From Mycolicibacterium brisbanense (GTDB taxonomy: Bacteria; Actinomycetota; Actinomycetes; Mycobacteriales; Mycobacteriaceae), in NCBI RefSeq assembly GCF_001570425.1, contig NZ_BCSX01000024.1:372001-436000 (forward strand): 64,000 nucleotides of DNA, given 5' to 3'. Each line of letters opens with the position of its first letter. Within the stretch, counting starts at the first letter, position 1. Shown in pieces: positions 1-7,064 of the stretch. The translations under genes and the position numbers were made by a program. The notes under the pieces are model-generated. The model worked only from the letters and a program-made list of their open reading frames with translations, was not told the origin of the DNA and ran no database searches.

Positions 1-69
1 GACGGCATGGCCACGCTGGGCCCTCTGGCGGTGCAGATCATCGGACAGTTATCAAGCTTGGACATCTAA
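1..69 (+). CDS. 3' end of an unidentified gene
   Basis: The first frame is open from the window edge to a TAA at 67-69 and encodes 22 C-terminal residues (DGMATLGPLAVQIIGQLSSL then DI). An intrinsic-terminator hairpin follows 10 bases later, which fits a real gene end. The fragment is too short to assign a family. The rest lies upstream of the window. Confidence 0.5.
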   Translation, partial: DGMATLGPLAVQIIGQLSSLDI

Positions 70-79
70 CCAGCGCGAT

Positions 80-104
80 ACGGCGGCCGACGGCCGCCGT
101 TTTC
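80..104 (+). terminator. intrinsic terminator
   Basis: Perfect 9-bp stem ACGGCGGCC / GGCCGCCGT with a 3-base loop, followed directly by TTTTCG. It sits just after the truncated gene at the window edge and is oriented to end its transcript. Confidence 0.7.
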
Positions 105-176
105 GTTGGAGATGGCAAATGCAATATCGATGGAGCGGTCAGGTTACCGGTCAGTTAATAACTCACCGGCAATAAA

Positions 177-192
177 TGTGATCTTCGTCACA
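177..192. promoter_or_regulatory. CRP/cAMP receptor protein site
   Basis: TGTGATCTTCGTCACA matches TGTGA-N6-TCACA exactly, the consensus shared by E. coli Crp and the mycobacterial CRP regulators. It ends 13 bases before the ATG of the small ORF at 206 and lies about 530 bases upstream of the porin. The target could be the small ORF, the porin leader, or both. The arms are seen directly. Binding is inferred. Confidence 0.6.
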
Positions 193-205
193 AAGGGGAA
201 TGTGG

Positions 206-364
206 ATGACTCATGAGCCCCAGCCGTCACGGCGCCTAGTTAACAAAATTTTCGGGGACACGCTGCCGGAGATCGCTGCGAGCGAGCGCGACGAAGCTTC
301 GCCGGAGGAGGCCGACGAGCACGACCGGTGGCTTCGGAGCAATATTCCGCCTCATCACGGTTGA
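206..364 (+). CDS. small hydrophilic protein, 52 aa
   Basis: ATG at 206 follows an AAGGGG ribosome-binding site (194-198 region, spacing about 7) and opens a 52-codon frame ending at TGA 362-364. The product begins MTHEPQPSRRLVNKIFGDTL, has an acidic middle and ends DRWLRSNIPPHHG. The sequence has no membrane segment and no cysteine. The RWLR-x3-PPHHG ending resembles small uncharacterised mycobacterial proteins that I recall only vaguely, so no function is assigned. A perfect CRP-type box lies just upstream. Its size puts it below common annotation cut-offs. The alternative is a non-coding leader of the porin gene, but the RBS and amino-acid composition argue for translation. Confidence 0.55.
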   Translation: MTHEPQPSRRLVNKIFGDTLPEIAASERDEASPEEADEHDRWLRSNIPPHHG

Positions 365-723
365 GCTGTGTTGGCACAGTGAACGCCGTAAATGCACGGT
401 CAACAGTGTGATCTGGCTCAACTTCCGTTAGCGAAGCGAACTACGTCACAGCATTGCCGGGCAGCGCGAACGCCCCTGCCCCTGCGCACTTGAGCATCTG
501 TTCACCCGAACTCAGCAAACTTTTGTCGCCCATCTGCTGACGTGCCTGCAGATTAGCGCCTGCGTTGCCGGTCGGATGCCTCCCCGTTATGTTCCTCGTG
601 TCAACGATGAGCGAAACGTAAGGACAAGGTGTGACCCTTCTAATCCGGGTCACATCACTGGTCTTGCCGGGAGCGCGACCGCAGTCGGTCGGGCGCCCCT
701 ACAACGACATAGCTAGGGAGAAC
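365..723 (+). other. intergenic / porin leader region
   Basis: About 360 bases between the small ORF and the porin start. No convincing gene is seen. The open frame that runs into the porin from 631 lacks an RBS and is not part of the signal peptide. mspA of M. smegmatis is known to be transcribed from a distant promoter with a long untranslated leader, and a leader of that kind would occupy this stretch. The porin RBS (AGGGAGAAC) ends at 723. Confidence 0.4.
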
Positions 724-1380
724 ATGAAGGCATTGAGTCGGGTGCTGACCGCGCTGGTGGTTGCGATGGCAGGTGCCTTCGCGACCCTGTTCGTGAGCAC
801 CGGTACCGCGCACGCAGGTCTGGACAATGAGCTGAGCCTGGTCGACGGCCAGGATCGGACCCTGACGGTCCAGCAGTGGGACACGTTCCTCAACGGTGTG
901 TTCCCGCTCGACCGCAACCGCCTGACCCGTGAGTGGTTCCACTCCGGTCGCGCCAAGTACCACGTCGAAGGCCCCGGCGCCGCCGACTTCGCCGGCACCC
1001 TGGAGCTGGGCTACCAGATCGGCTTCCCGTGGTCGCTGGGTGTGGGCATCAACTTCAGCTACACCACGCCCAACATCCTGCTCGACGACACCAACATCAA
1101 CCCGCTCTCGGCCGGCTTCAACCCGCTGGGCTCGGTCATCACCCCGAACCTGTTCCCCGGCGTGTCGATCTCGGCGGACCTGGGTAACGGCCCGGGCATC
1201 CAGGAGGTCGCGACCTTCTCCGTGGACGTCAAGGGCCCGGCTGGCGGTGTGGCGGTGTCCAACGCGCACGGCACCGTGACCGGCGCGGCCGGCGGCGTGC
1301 TGCTGCGTCCGTTCGCCCGCCTGATCGCCTCCACCGGTGACAGCGTCACCACCTACGGCGAACCCTGGAACATGAACTGA
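724..1380 (+). CDS. MspA-family outer-membrane porin
   Basis: 218 aa. Residues 1-31 form a signal peptide cleaved after TAHA. The mature 187-aa protein starts GLDNELSLVDGQDRTLTVQQ and ends TTYGEPWNMN, both hallmarks of Msp porins. These form octameric beta-barrels in the mycolic-acid outer membrane and admit small hydrophilic solutes. By MspA numbering D90, D91, D118 and D134 are kept, but D93 is Asn, D56 and E59 are Ala and E139 is Ala. The loop after the constriction (residues 92-105) is three residues longer than in MspA. The start was chosen at ATG 724 behind AGGGAGAAC; the frame is open further upstream but without a signal sequence. It is clearly an Msp paralogue; which one (mspA-D) cannot be decided here. 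Confidence 0.95.
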   Translation: MKALSRVLTALVVAMAGAFATLFVSTGTAHAGLDNELSLVDGQDRTLTVQQWDTFLNGVFPLDRNRLTREWFHSGRAKYHVEGPGAADFAGTLELGYQIGFPWSLGVGINFSYTTPNILLDDTNINPLSAGFNPLGSVITPNLFPGVSISADLGNGPGIQEVATFSVDVKGPAGGVAVSNAHGTVTGAAGGVLLRPFARLIASTGDSVTTYGEPWNMN

Positions 1381-1400
1381 CATCTCCCAGGACACACGAA

Positions 1401-1428
1401 GCGGCCCCCGGATTCCTCCGGGGGCCGC
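1401..1428. terminator. bidirectional terminator hairpin
   Basis: Perfect 11-bp stem GCGGCCCCCGG / CCGGGGGCCGC with a 6-base loop, between the convergent porin and mscL genes. No long U-tract, as is usual in mycobacteria. Confidence 0.75.
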
Positions 1429-1452
1429 TCTCGTCTTCGGGGTAGGTTCCGG

Positions 1453-1857
1453 CTAGGACGGCTTGTTCTCGCCGTTCTGCTTGGCCTGTGCGGCGAGCAG
1501 GTCGCGGATCTCGGTCAGCAGTTCCGCCTCGGTCGCGTCGGGCTCGGGCGCGGGGCTGCGGCTGCGCCACGCGTTGTACGGCATGACGATCAGGAAGTAC
1601 ACGACCGCCGCGATCAGCACGAAGTTGATGGCCGCCGACAGCAGGATGTTCAGATCGATGGCCTGATCGCCACCGATGGGGATCCGCAGGATGCCGTAGT
1701 CGGATTCTTTGCCCGCGCCGATGCGGTTGATCAGTGGGGTGATGATGCTGTCGGTGAATTTCGTGACGAGCGCGGTGAACGCGGTACCGATGACCACAGC
1801 TACCGCCAGGTCGACGATATTGCCGCGCATCATGAACTCTTTGAAGCCTTTTAACAT
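1453..1857 (-). CDS. mscL: large-conductance mechanosensitive channel MscL
   Basis: 134 aa. Homopentameric inner-membrane channel that opens under membrane tension to release solutes on hypo-osmotic shock. The N-terminus [21 protein letters not shown] is the conserved S1/TM1 start, with the gate-lining [18 protein letters not shown]2 is about residues 73-97 ([23 protein letters not shown]), and a short charged C-terminal helix with [13 protein letters not shown] follows, as in the M. tuberculosis channel. Convergent with the porin and separated from it by a terminator. The next gene on the same strand is 100 bases upstream, so mscL probably has its own promoter. Confidence 0.97.
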   Translation of the reverse strand: MLKGFKEFMMRGNIVDLAVAVVIGTAFTALVTKFTDSIITPLINRIGAGKESDYGILRIPIGGDQAIDLNILLSAAINFVLIAAVVYFLIVMPYNAWRSRSPAPEPDATEAELLTEIRDLLAAQAKQNGENKPS

Positions 1858-1958
1858 GCGGGGACCCTTCCTGCAGTGACGATGGTTTGTGCAGACAAGC
1901 GAACACTAACCGAGGTGCGCAGGTGTCAGCAGAGTTCAGTCGTCGCTGCTGTGCACCG

Positions 1959-2600
1959 CTAATGCAACACAACGGTCACGGCAGCGACCAGGCTTGCTGC
2001 GGCCACATCGTTGGCGGGCCGTGCGGGCAGGGCCACCAATGCGACCCGCTCGCCGCCGCCCTTGGGCTTCTCTGACACCAGAACCACCACGGCATCCGTG
2101 GCGATCACCCGCGGCCGGGATTCGTCGTTGTCGCCCGCGGTGAGCACGTCGACCACGTCGCCTGGCCGGATCAGGTCGAGCACGGCGGTGTCCTGCAGTT
2201 GCAGCGGCACGATTCTGGCGTCCGGCCCCGCGGCCGACTCGGTCAGCCGGGGACCGAGCAGGCGCACGTCGGTCAGCACTTCTCCGCGGCGGGCGGGTCC
2301 GGCGACCGTGGCGCCGATCAGTGCCGTGAGGTCGGTCTGGGCGCCGTCGGGCAGGGTGTCGGAGCTACGGCTCTCCATCCGGACGTCCTCGGCGGTCAGC
2401 GTCACGCCCGGTGTCAGGTCATGGGCGGCCACCGCGATTTCGGCCTGGTCACCTCTCGGATCAGCGCGCACGGCGGCGACGGCGGCAAGCACCACCAGAG
2501 CGGCGGCCGCGACGCGCCTGGCGGCGACCGTGCGCGTCCAGTCGGGACGCAGCGCAGCGGTCAGCCGGCGCAGTGCCGAAGGATTGAGGGATTCGGCCAT
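1959..2600 (-). CDS. SAF-domain membrane-anchored protein
   Basis: 213 aa. N-terminal cytoplasmic stretch, one membrane helix at about residues 28-44 (RVAAAALVVLAAVAAVRA), then a SAF-type domain at about 54-115 (AEIAVAAHDLTPGVTLTAEDV, followed by IGATVAGPARRGEVLTDVRLL) and a second beta-rich part. This arrangement resembles the CpaB/RcpC group of Flp-pilus assembly proteins, but no other pilus gene is nearby, so the role stays open. It lies 70 bases downstream of the FmdB/Ruc gene on the same strand and could be cotranscribed with it, as the corresponding genes are arranged in M. tuberculosis (Rv0990c-Rv0991c). Confidence 0.7.
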   Translation of the reverse strand: MAESLNPSALRRLTAALRPDWTRTVAARRVAAAALVVLAAVAAVRADPRGDQAEIAVAAHDLTPGVTLTAEDVRMESRSSDTLPDGAQTDLTALIGATVAGPARRGEVLTDVRLLGPRLTESAAGPDARIVPLQLQDTAVLDLIRPGDVVDVLTAGDNDESRPRVIATDAVVVLVSEKPKGGGERVALVALPARPANDVAAASLVAAVTVVLH

Positions 2601-2670
2601 GGCGTCACCGTAGGCGCCGCGATGCGACGCCGGAACAGTGTTGCGGCCGACCTGTGGATAACTCGGCGGA

Positions 2671-2997
2671 TCAGCTCGACGCGGCGGCGGCCGGGGCGGA
2701 GCTGGAACTGCTCGACGAGCTGCTCGAGCTGCTGGAGGACGACGCCGACGACGAGGCCTTCTCCGACGAGCTGGAACTCTCCGAGCTCTTGGCCGAACCG
2801 TTGGACGAGCTCTTGCCCGACTCCCGGTTGTCGGTGCGGTAGAAACCGCTGCCCTTGAACACCACTCCCACCGAGCCGAACAGCTTGCGCAGCTTGCCGG
2901 AGCACTTCGGGCAGGTCGTCAGCGCATCGTCGCTGAACGCCTGCACCGCATCGAACCGGTTGCCGCACTCGGTGCATGCATAGGAATAGGTAGGCAC
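2671..2997 (-). CDS. ruc: serine-rich FmdB-family protein (Ruc chaperone type)
   Basis: 108 aa. N-terminal FmdB-type zinc ribbon MPTYSYACTECGNRFDAVQA with CxxC pairs at residues 8/11 and 31/34 (TCPKCSG). The C-terminal third is a low-complexity tail of almost pure serine ending in alanines. This is the architecture of M. tuberculosis Rv0991c (Ruc), described as a redox-regulated holdase chaperone activated by oxidation with loss of zinc. A CIRCE operator lies 26 bases upstream of the start, in line with known HrcA control of Rv0991c. I infer a heat- and oxidation-induced chaperone in the cytoplasm. The poly-Ser tract may vary in length between strains. Confidence 0.85.
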   Translation of the reverse strand: MPTYSYACTECGNRFDAVQAFSDDALTTCPKCSGKLRKLFGSVGVVFKGSGFYRTDNRESGKSSSNGSAKSSESSSSSEKASSSASSSSSSSSSSSSSSSAPAAAASS

Positions 2998-3023
2998 GAA
3001 AACCTCCGACTAAGTCAATCTCG

Positions 3024-3050
3024 TTAGCACTCTACCGGCTTAAGTGCTAG
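3024..3050 (-). promoter_or_regulatory. CIRCE element (HrcA operator)
   Basis: TTAGCACTC, 9-base spacer, AAGTGCTAG. The CIRCE consensus is TTAGCACTC-N9-GAGTGCTAA, so the left arm is perfect and the right arm matches 7 of 9. Located just upstream of the serine-rich FmdB gene, where HrcA would block its promoter until heat shock. Confidence 0.85.
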
Positions 3051-3201
3051 AACCGCTATGCGGGTCGGGTCATTCCCGCCCGCCGACGCGTGCGCGCGGA
3101 TGCCTGACGGTGATCCGCACGGTCCGCGCGGCGCTCGGAGCGGCACGGACATGCCGGGCGGTCGAGCGGAAGCGGACGATGTCCGACGGGCTCGGCGGTT
3201 G

Positions 3202-3618
3202 TTAGGCCTTGGCGGCCAAGGCTTTTCGATCGCGGCCCGACTCTCCCGCGATGATGAGTGCGCCGACCGTCATGATCGCCCATGCACCCGATTTCGGAAC
3301 CATCACCCCGAGGAGGCCGGCCCACGCCACGATCACCCAGCCGAGCCAGGCGGGAACCGGGTGTCCTCGGCGGGTCATGTGCAGGACGAGCTGTCCGATC
3401 AACCCGAGCGGGACCCCGAAACTGCCGGGGCTGAACCAGAATGCCTCGGCGACCGCGACGCGATCGGGTGGCGGATCCAGTGTCACGGTGTTCGCCACGC
3501 CTTCGTCGAGGACCTGGGACCACACGGCTCTGCGTTTCACGGCCGCTGCCGCGACATGAAAACCGCCGCCGGCCACGGCCAGCCGACCGCCCCAGGCGGT
3601 AATGTTTCGGTTGTTCAC
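3202..3618 (-). CDS. DUF6463-like four-helix membrane protein
   Basis: 138 aa, starting at GTG 3616-3618. It has an N-terminal segment with WGGRLAVAGGGFHV and hydrophobic stretches at about 60-80 (AEAFWFSPGSFGVPLGLIGQ) and 90-125 (AWLGWVIVAWAGLLGVMVPKSG, AIMTVGALIIAG). It resembles small actinobacterial membrane proteins of the DUF6463 type, which have no known function. It is divergent from a TetR gene with only 14 bases between start codons, so this is the likely target of that regulator. Confidence 0.6.
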   Translation of the reverse strand: MNNRNITAWGGRLAVAGGGFHVAAAAVKRRAVWSQVLDEGVANTVTLDPPPDRVAVAEAFWFSPGSFGVPLGLIGQLVLHMTRRGHPVPAWLGWVIVAWAGLLGVMVPKSGAWAIMTVGALIIAGESGRDRKALAAKA

Positions 3619-3632
3619 ATTGAAGGATGTTA

Positions 3633-4280
3633 ATGACGTTCACATCTGGTCGCAAGACCTATCACCACGGTGACCTGCGCCGAGCGCTGATCGTCGAGGC
3701 GCGCGCGCTGCTCGCGGAAACCGGGACCACGGGGGTCACATTGCGTGCGGTGGCCGCCCGGGCGGGGGTGTCGCCTGCCGCTTCATATCGGCATTTCGCC
3801 GACAAGGAGGCGCTGCTGGCCGCCGTCGCCGCGCAGGGGTTCGACGATCTGACCGCCAAGGCGAAACTGGTCCGCAGCCAAGGGGCGCCCGGCATCCCGA
3901 CCCTGCACCGCATGACCTGTGCCTACATCGATTTCGCGATGGCCGAACACGCCCTGTACCGCCTGATGCGCGGCCCTGAGCTGAGTGATCGGACGCGGCA
4001 TCCCGAACTCGCCGAGGCCGAGGAGCGGTTGCGGCTGCAGGCGCAGGAGGCTCTGCGCGATGCCCGCGATGCCGGTGAGATCGCCGACTTGCCGTTGGAG
4101 GACGTCACGCTCACCATTCACCTGATGATGCACGGACTGGCTGTCGCGGCCGGCGACGGGCAGGTTCCCGACACCAGCGCGACAGCCCTGTCCGAGCGGG
4201 TCATGACAGTTCTCGACGCCGGGCTACGCCCGAGGCGCGATCAGCGGCGCGGCACGATCATCACCGGCACCGGCGCGTGA
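3633..4280 (+). CDS. TetR-family regulator
   Basis: 215 aa from ATG 3633, which has AAGGA 7 bases upstream (an ATG at 3627 is possible). N-terminal helix-turn-helix at residues 10-57: KTYHHGDLRRALIVEARALL, then VTLRAVAARAGVSPAASYRHFADKEALL. The C-terminal ligand domain (about 80-205) is the WHG type common in actinobacteria. It diverges from the DUF6463 gene, with direct copies of GTTCACAT at 3613-3620 and 3639-3646 inside and next to the 14-base gap as possible operator parts. The 3' end overlaps the convergent Usp gene by 40 bases. Confidence 0.85.
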   Translation: MTFTSGRKTYHHGDLRRALIVEARALLAETGTTGVTLRAVAARAGVSPAASYRHFADKEALLAAVAAQGFDDLTAKAKLVRSQGAPGIPTLHRMTCAYIDFAMAEHALYRLMRGPELSDRTRHPELAEAEERLRLQAQEALRDARDAGEIADLPLEDVTLTIHLMMHGLAVAAGDGQVPDTSATALSERVMTVLDAGLRPRRDQRRGTIITGTGA

Positions 4281-5119
4281 CGCAAGATCTTCGCCGCGGC
4301 CGAGCCGAGGAACACCTGCGCCGATTGGGCAGCCGCCCCAGACCCGAGCACGAGCATGTCCCCGGCCTCCCACGACACGCTCTCCACCGCCGCGTTCCAG
4401 TCGTGTCCCGCGCCGACAACCACGTCGACGTCCGGAACCGTCATGTGCTCACGAATATCGTTGAGCTGCTTGGTGATATCGGCGACGGTGCGCCGTGTCC
4501 ACTGCTCCACCACCAGATCCTCGGCCGACGATTCGATGATGCCGCGGAACGCCTTGGTGTTGCGTACCGTGAACGACACGATGCGCAGCTTCGCCGACCA
4601 TTTCTCCGCCAGTTCGGCGGCGGCCGGGATGAGGCCGTTGATGTCGGCCTCGCCGCCGTAGGACGCGGTGAGCCTGCGGATCCGCCCGGCGTTCTGCGGG
4701 TAGCCCCGGGGCGCGATGGCTACCGGTACCTCTGCGGTGTGCACGAGCCGTTCGGTGACGCTGCCCAGCGCGACCCGGCCCAGCAGGCCCGTGGACGACG
4801 ACCCGACCACCACCAGGTTGACCTGATTGGCCACTGCCAGCTCGATCAAACCCGTTGGTACGGAACTGGACTGGTGAACCGTGGTCGGAATGTCGACGTC
4901 CTTGGGCAGCCCCGCCACGGCGCGGTCCAGCGACTGGGTGGCCTGCGTCGTGATGTACCGCAGGTACTCGTCCTCGACCGGGTCGCCCCTGGGCGGCCAC
5001 GGCCGTTCCACCACGGCTGCCGCGACCACCTTGTCCCCGGTCGTGCGGGCGAGCTGTGCGGCCAGGTTCAGCGGGGCGCTGCCGTGACTGCTCGCGCTGA
5101 AGGCGGCCAGGATGGTCAC
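4241..5119 (-). CDS. tandem universal stress protein (two Usp domains)
   Basis: 292 aa. Two Usp folds: residues 1-130 (VTILAAFSASSHGSAPLNLA ... VNLVVVGSSSTGLLGRVALGSVTERLVHTAEVPVAIAPRG) and 145-290, ending LVLGSGAAAQSAQVFLGSAAAKILRHAPVPVMIVP. Each carries the G-x2-G-x(9)-G(S/T) ATP-binding pattern, partly degenerate in the second domain. The start is GTG 5117-5119, overlapping the permease stop as GTGA, so it is translationally coupled to the permease; longer frames upstream are rejected. The permease itself ends in a Usp-like domain, suggesting the two act together, for example by nucleotide-dependent control of uptake. Confidence 0.85.
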   Translation of the reverse strand: MTILAAFSASSHGSAPLNLAAQLARTTGDKVVAAAVVERPWPPRGDPVEDEYLRYITTQATQSLDRAVAGLPKDVDIPTTVHQSSSVPTGLIELAVANQVNLVVVGSSSTGLLGRVALGSVTERLVHTAEVPVAIAPRGYPQNAGRIRRLTASYGGEADINGLIPAAAELAEKWSAKLRIVSFTVRNTKAFRGIIESSAEDLVVEQWTRRTVADITKQLNDIREHMTVPDVDVVVGAGHDWNAAVESVSWEAGDMLVLGSGAAAQSAQVFLGSAAAKILRHAPVPVMIVPRR

Positions 5120-6942
5120 GACGCGGGTTCCTGTGCCGCGGTCCGCGCCACCACGTGGGTGACGGGGATCTGGTGCTCGGCGCGGGCGCGGTCGACCACG
5201 TCGAAGCGATCCCACACCGAATCCTCCGGCGGCAGTGTCGAGATCACGATCTGGTCGGGATGGAACGCATCGACGGCTGCCGACAGGGCACGCAGCGGGC
5301 GGTAGTCGCCCAGCTCGCCGTTGGCGTCGAGGTCGTCGGCGCGCAGCGTCTGCAGCGTGTCGTCAAGCCGTTGCTGGGCAACCTGTTTCGTCGCCTCCCA
5401 GACGTCCAGCGGTCCATGGCTGGCCGCGGCGCCGGTCTCGATGGGGCTGGCGGGCACCACCACGTAGTAGGTGGCTTCCCGGTCGGCGCCGATGCGGCGC
5501 AGCTCGTCGAGCAACTCGCTGGACTGCACCGTCTGATTGGCCAGCACCAGCACCCTGTGCGGATGCTCGGTGGGTGCGACGCCGGCCACCTCCGGCCTGG
5601 TGCTCAGGTACCACCGGTTGGCCACGTACAGCACGATCACCACGGCCCACGACAGCAGGCTCAAGGTCAGTGCGCTGCGGTTGTCGCCGCCCTGGATGAA
5701 CATCTGCACCAGGATCGCGAAGATGCCTGCCGCGGTGAGGATCGACAGGATCGGGAACAGCCACATCTTCACCTTGAGCTTGTCCGGCGACGTGCGGTAC
5801 CGCAGCACGATCTGTGACACCGCGATGAGCAGGTAGACGAACAGGATCACCGCGCCGCTGGAATTCAGCAGGAACGCGAAGATGGTGTCCGGCCAGAAGG
5901 CCGCCGCGATGACGCACAGCAGGCCGATCACCGACGAGGTCAGGATCGCCGCGGCGGGAACCCCGCGTCGGGTGACCGAGACCAGTTGCGGCGGCGCCTC
6001 GCGGCGGGCGGCCAACACGAACAGCATCCGCGACGCGGTGTACATGCCGGAGTTCAGGCAGCTCAACACGGCGGTGAGCACCACGGCGTTCATGATGTGG
6101 TCGGCGTAGGGGATGCCCATCTCGGTGAACGCCGACACGAACGGGGATGCCGCGACCTGCTTGCTGTTCCACGGCAGGATCGTCACGAGCAGGAACGCCG
6201 AACCGACGAAGAAGATCGCGATACGCAGGATCACGGAGTTGGCGGCCTTGGCCACGGCACGTTCCGGATCGGAGGATTCGGCGGCCGCGATGGTCGCGAT
6301 CTCGGCGCCGACCATCGAGAAGATCACCGTGACGACGCCGACCGTGACGGCTGCCGGGCCCAGCGGGAAGAAGCCGCCGTGCGACGTCAGGTTCGAGAAG
6401 TCCATCGACTTGTGCGGCCAGATCCCGAAGACGAAAAACCCGCCCAGCACCAGGAACACGATGATCGCGGCGACCTTGACACCGGCGAACCAGAACTCGA
6501 ACTCGCCGAACGACGACACCGAGAACAGGTTGGTCGCCGTCATCGCGACCAGCAGCAGCAACGCCGTCAGCCAGATCGGGGCGGCCGGGATCCAGTACCG
6601 GATGATCTTGGCCCCTGCGATCGCCTCGAAGCCCACGACGACGACCCAGAAGTACCAGTAGAGCCAGCCGACCGAGAAGCCCGCCCAGTTGCCCATCGCG
6701 TTGCGCGCATAGTCCGCGAACGAACCGGTGGACGGATTGGCCACCGCCATCTCGGCAAGCATCCGCATGACCATGATGATCAGCACGCCGGCAAGGGCAT
6801 ACGTGATGAAGGAGCCGGGGCCGGTGTCCTTGATGACGACGCCGGACCCGACGAACAGGCCCGCGCCGATGACGCCTCCGATTGCGATCATTCTCAGCTG
6901 TCGCTGGCTGAGCGCCTTTTTCAGCGCTGGTGCTTCACCCAT
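5116..6942 (-). CDS. APC amino-acid permease with C-terminal Usp-like domain
   Basis: 608 aa. Residues about 15-450 form the 12-helix amino-acid-transporter fold (LSQRQLRMIAIGGVIGAGLF, the GabP/AnsP family signature). Residues about 465-608 form an added cytoplasmic alpha/beta domain (HRVLVLANQTVQSSELLDEL ... DQIVISTLPPEDSVWDRFDV) that looks Usp-like. The permease core is closest to GABA/aromatic amino-acid permeases, but the substrate is not certain. ATG 6942 is preferred over GTG 6957 because GGAAGAG sits 6 bases upstream. Expression is probably controlled by the PucR regulator just upstream, and the Usp gene follows with a GTGA overlap. Three genes therefore read as one system: regulator, transporter, nucleotide-binding partner. 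Confidence 0.85.
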   Translation of the reverse strand: MGEAPALKKALSQRQLRMIAIGGVIGAGLFVGSGVVIKDTGPGSFITYALAGVLIIMVMRMLAEMAVANPSTGSFADYARNAMGNWAGFSVGWLYWYFWVVVVGFEAIAGAKIIRYWIPAAPIWLTALLLLVAMTATNLFSVSSFGEFEFWFAGVKVAAIIVFLVLGGFFVFGIWPHKSMDFSNLTSHGGFFPLGPAAVTVGVVTVIFSMVGAEIATIAAAESSDPERAVAKAANSVILRIAIFFVGSAFLLVTILPWNSKQVAASPFVSAFTEMGIPYADHIMNAVVLTAVLSCLNSGMYTASRMLFVLAARREAPPQLVSVTRRGVPAAAILTSSVIGLLCVIAAAFWPDTIFAFLLNSSGAVILFVYLLIAVSQIVLRYRTSPDKLKVKMWLFPILSILTAAGIFAILVQMFIQGGDNRSALTLSLLSWAVVIVLYVANRWYLSTRPEVAGVAPTEHPHRVLVLANQTVQSSELLDELRRIGADREATYYVVVPASPIETGAAASHGPLDVWEATKQVAQQRLDDTLQTLRADDLDANGELGDYRPLRALSAAVDAFHPDQIVISTLPPEDSVWDRFDVVDRARAEHQIPVTHVVARTAAQEPAS

Positions 6943-7064
6943 TACTGACTCTTCCACGAGAAGTGATTCATGTCACAAGCTGGTAGAAGAGGAACGCTAT
7001 TCCTTTGGGTGGCAATTGATGGCTGAAATTGGGGTCGAAATTGTCCGAAAGTTTCCCCGTGCCT
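6943..7064 (-). promoter_or_regulatory. intergenic region before the permease, with short repeats
   Basis: About 120 AT-richer bases between the PucR gene and the permease. On the plus strand GAAATTG occurs at 7023-7029 and again at 7036-7042, followed by CCGAAAG. Such spaced repeats could be PucR/CdaR binding sites. No -10/-35 pair is certain. Confidence 0.3.

Noticed and set aside
655-1395. Long open frame antisense to the porin (246 codons)
   Set aside because: High-GC antisense shadow of a certain gene, no RBS, Gly/Arg/Val-rich composition without domain logic.
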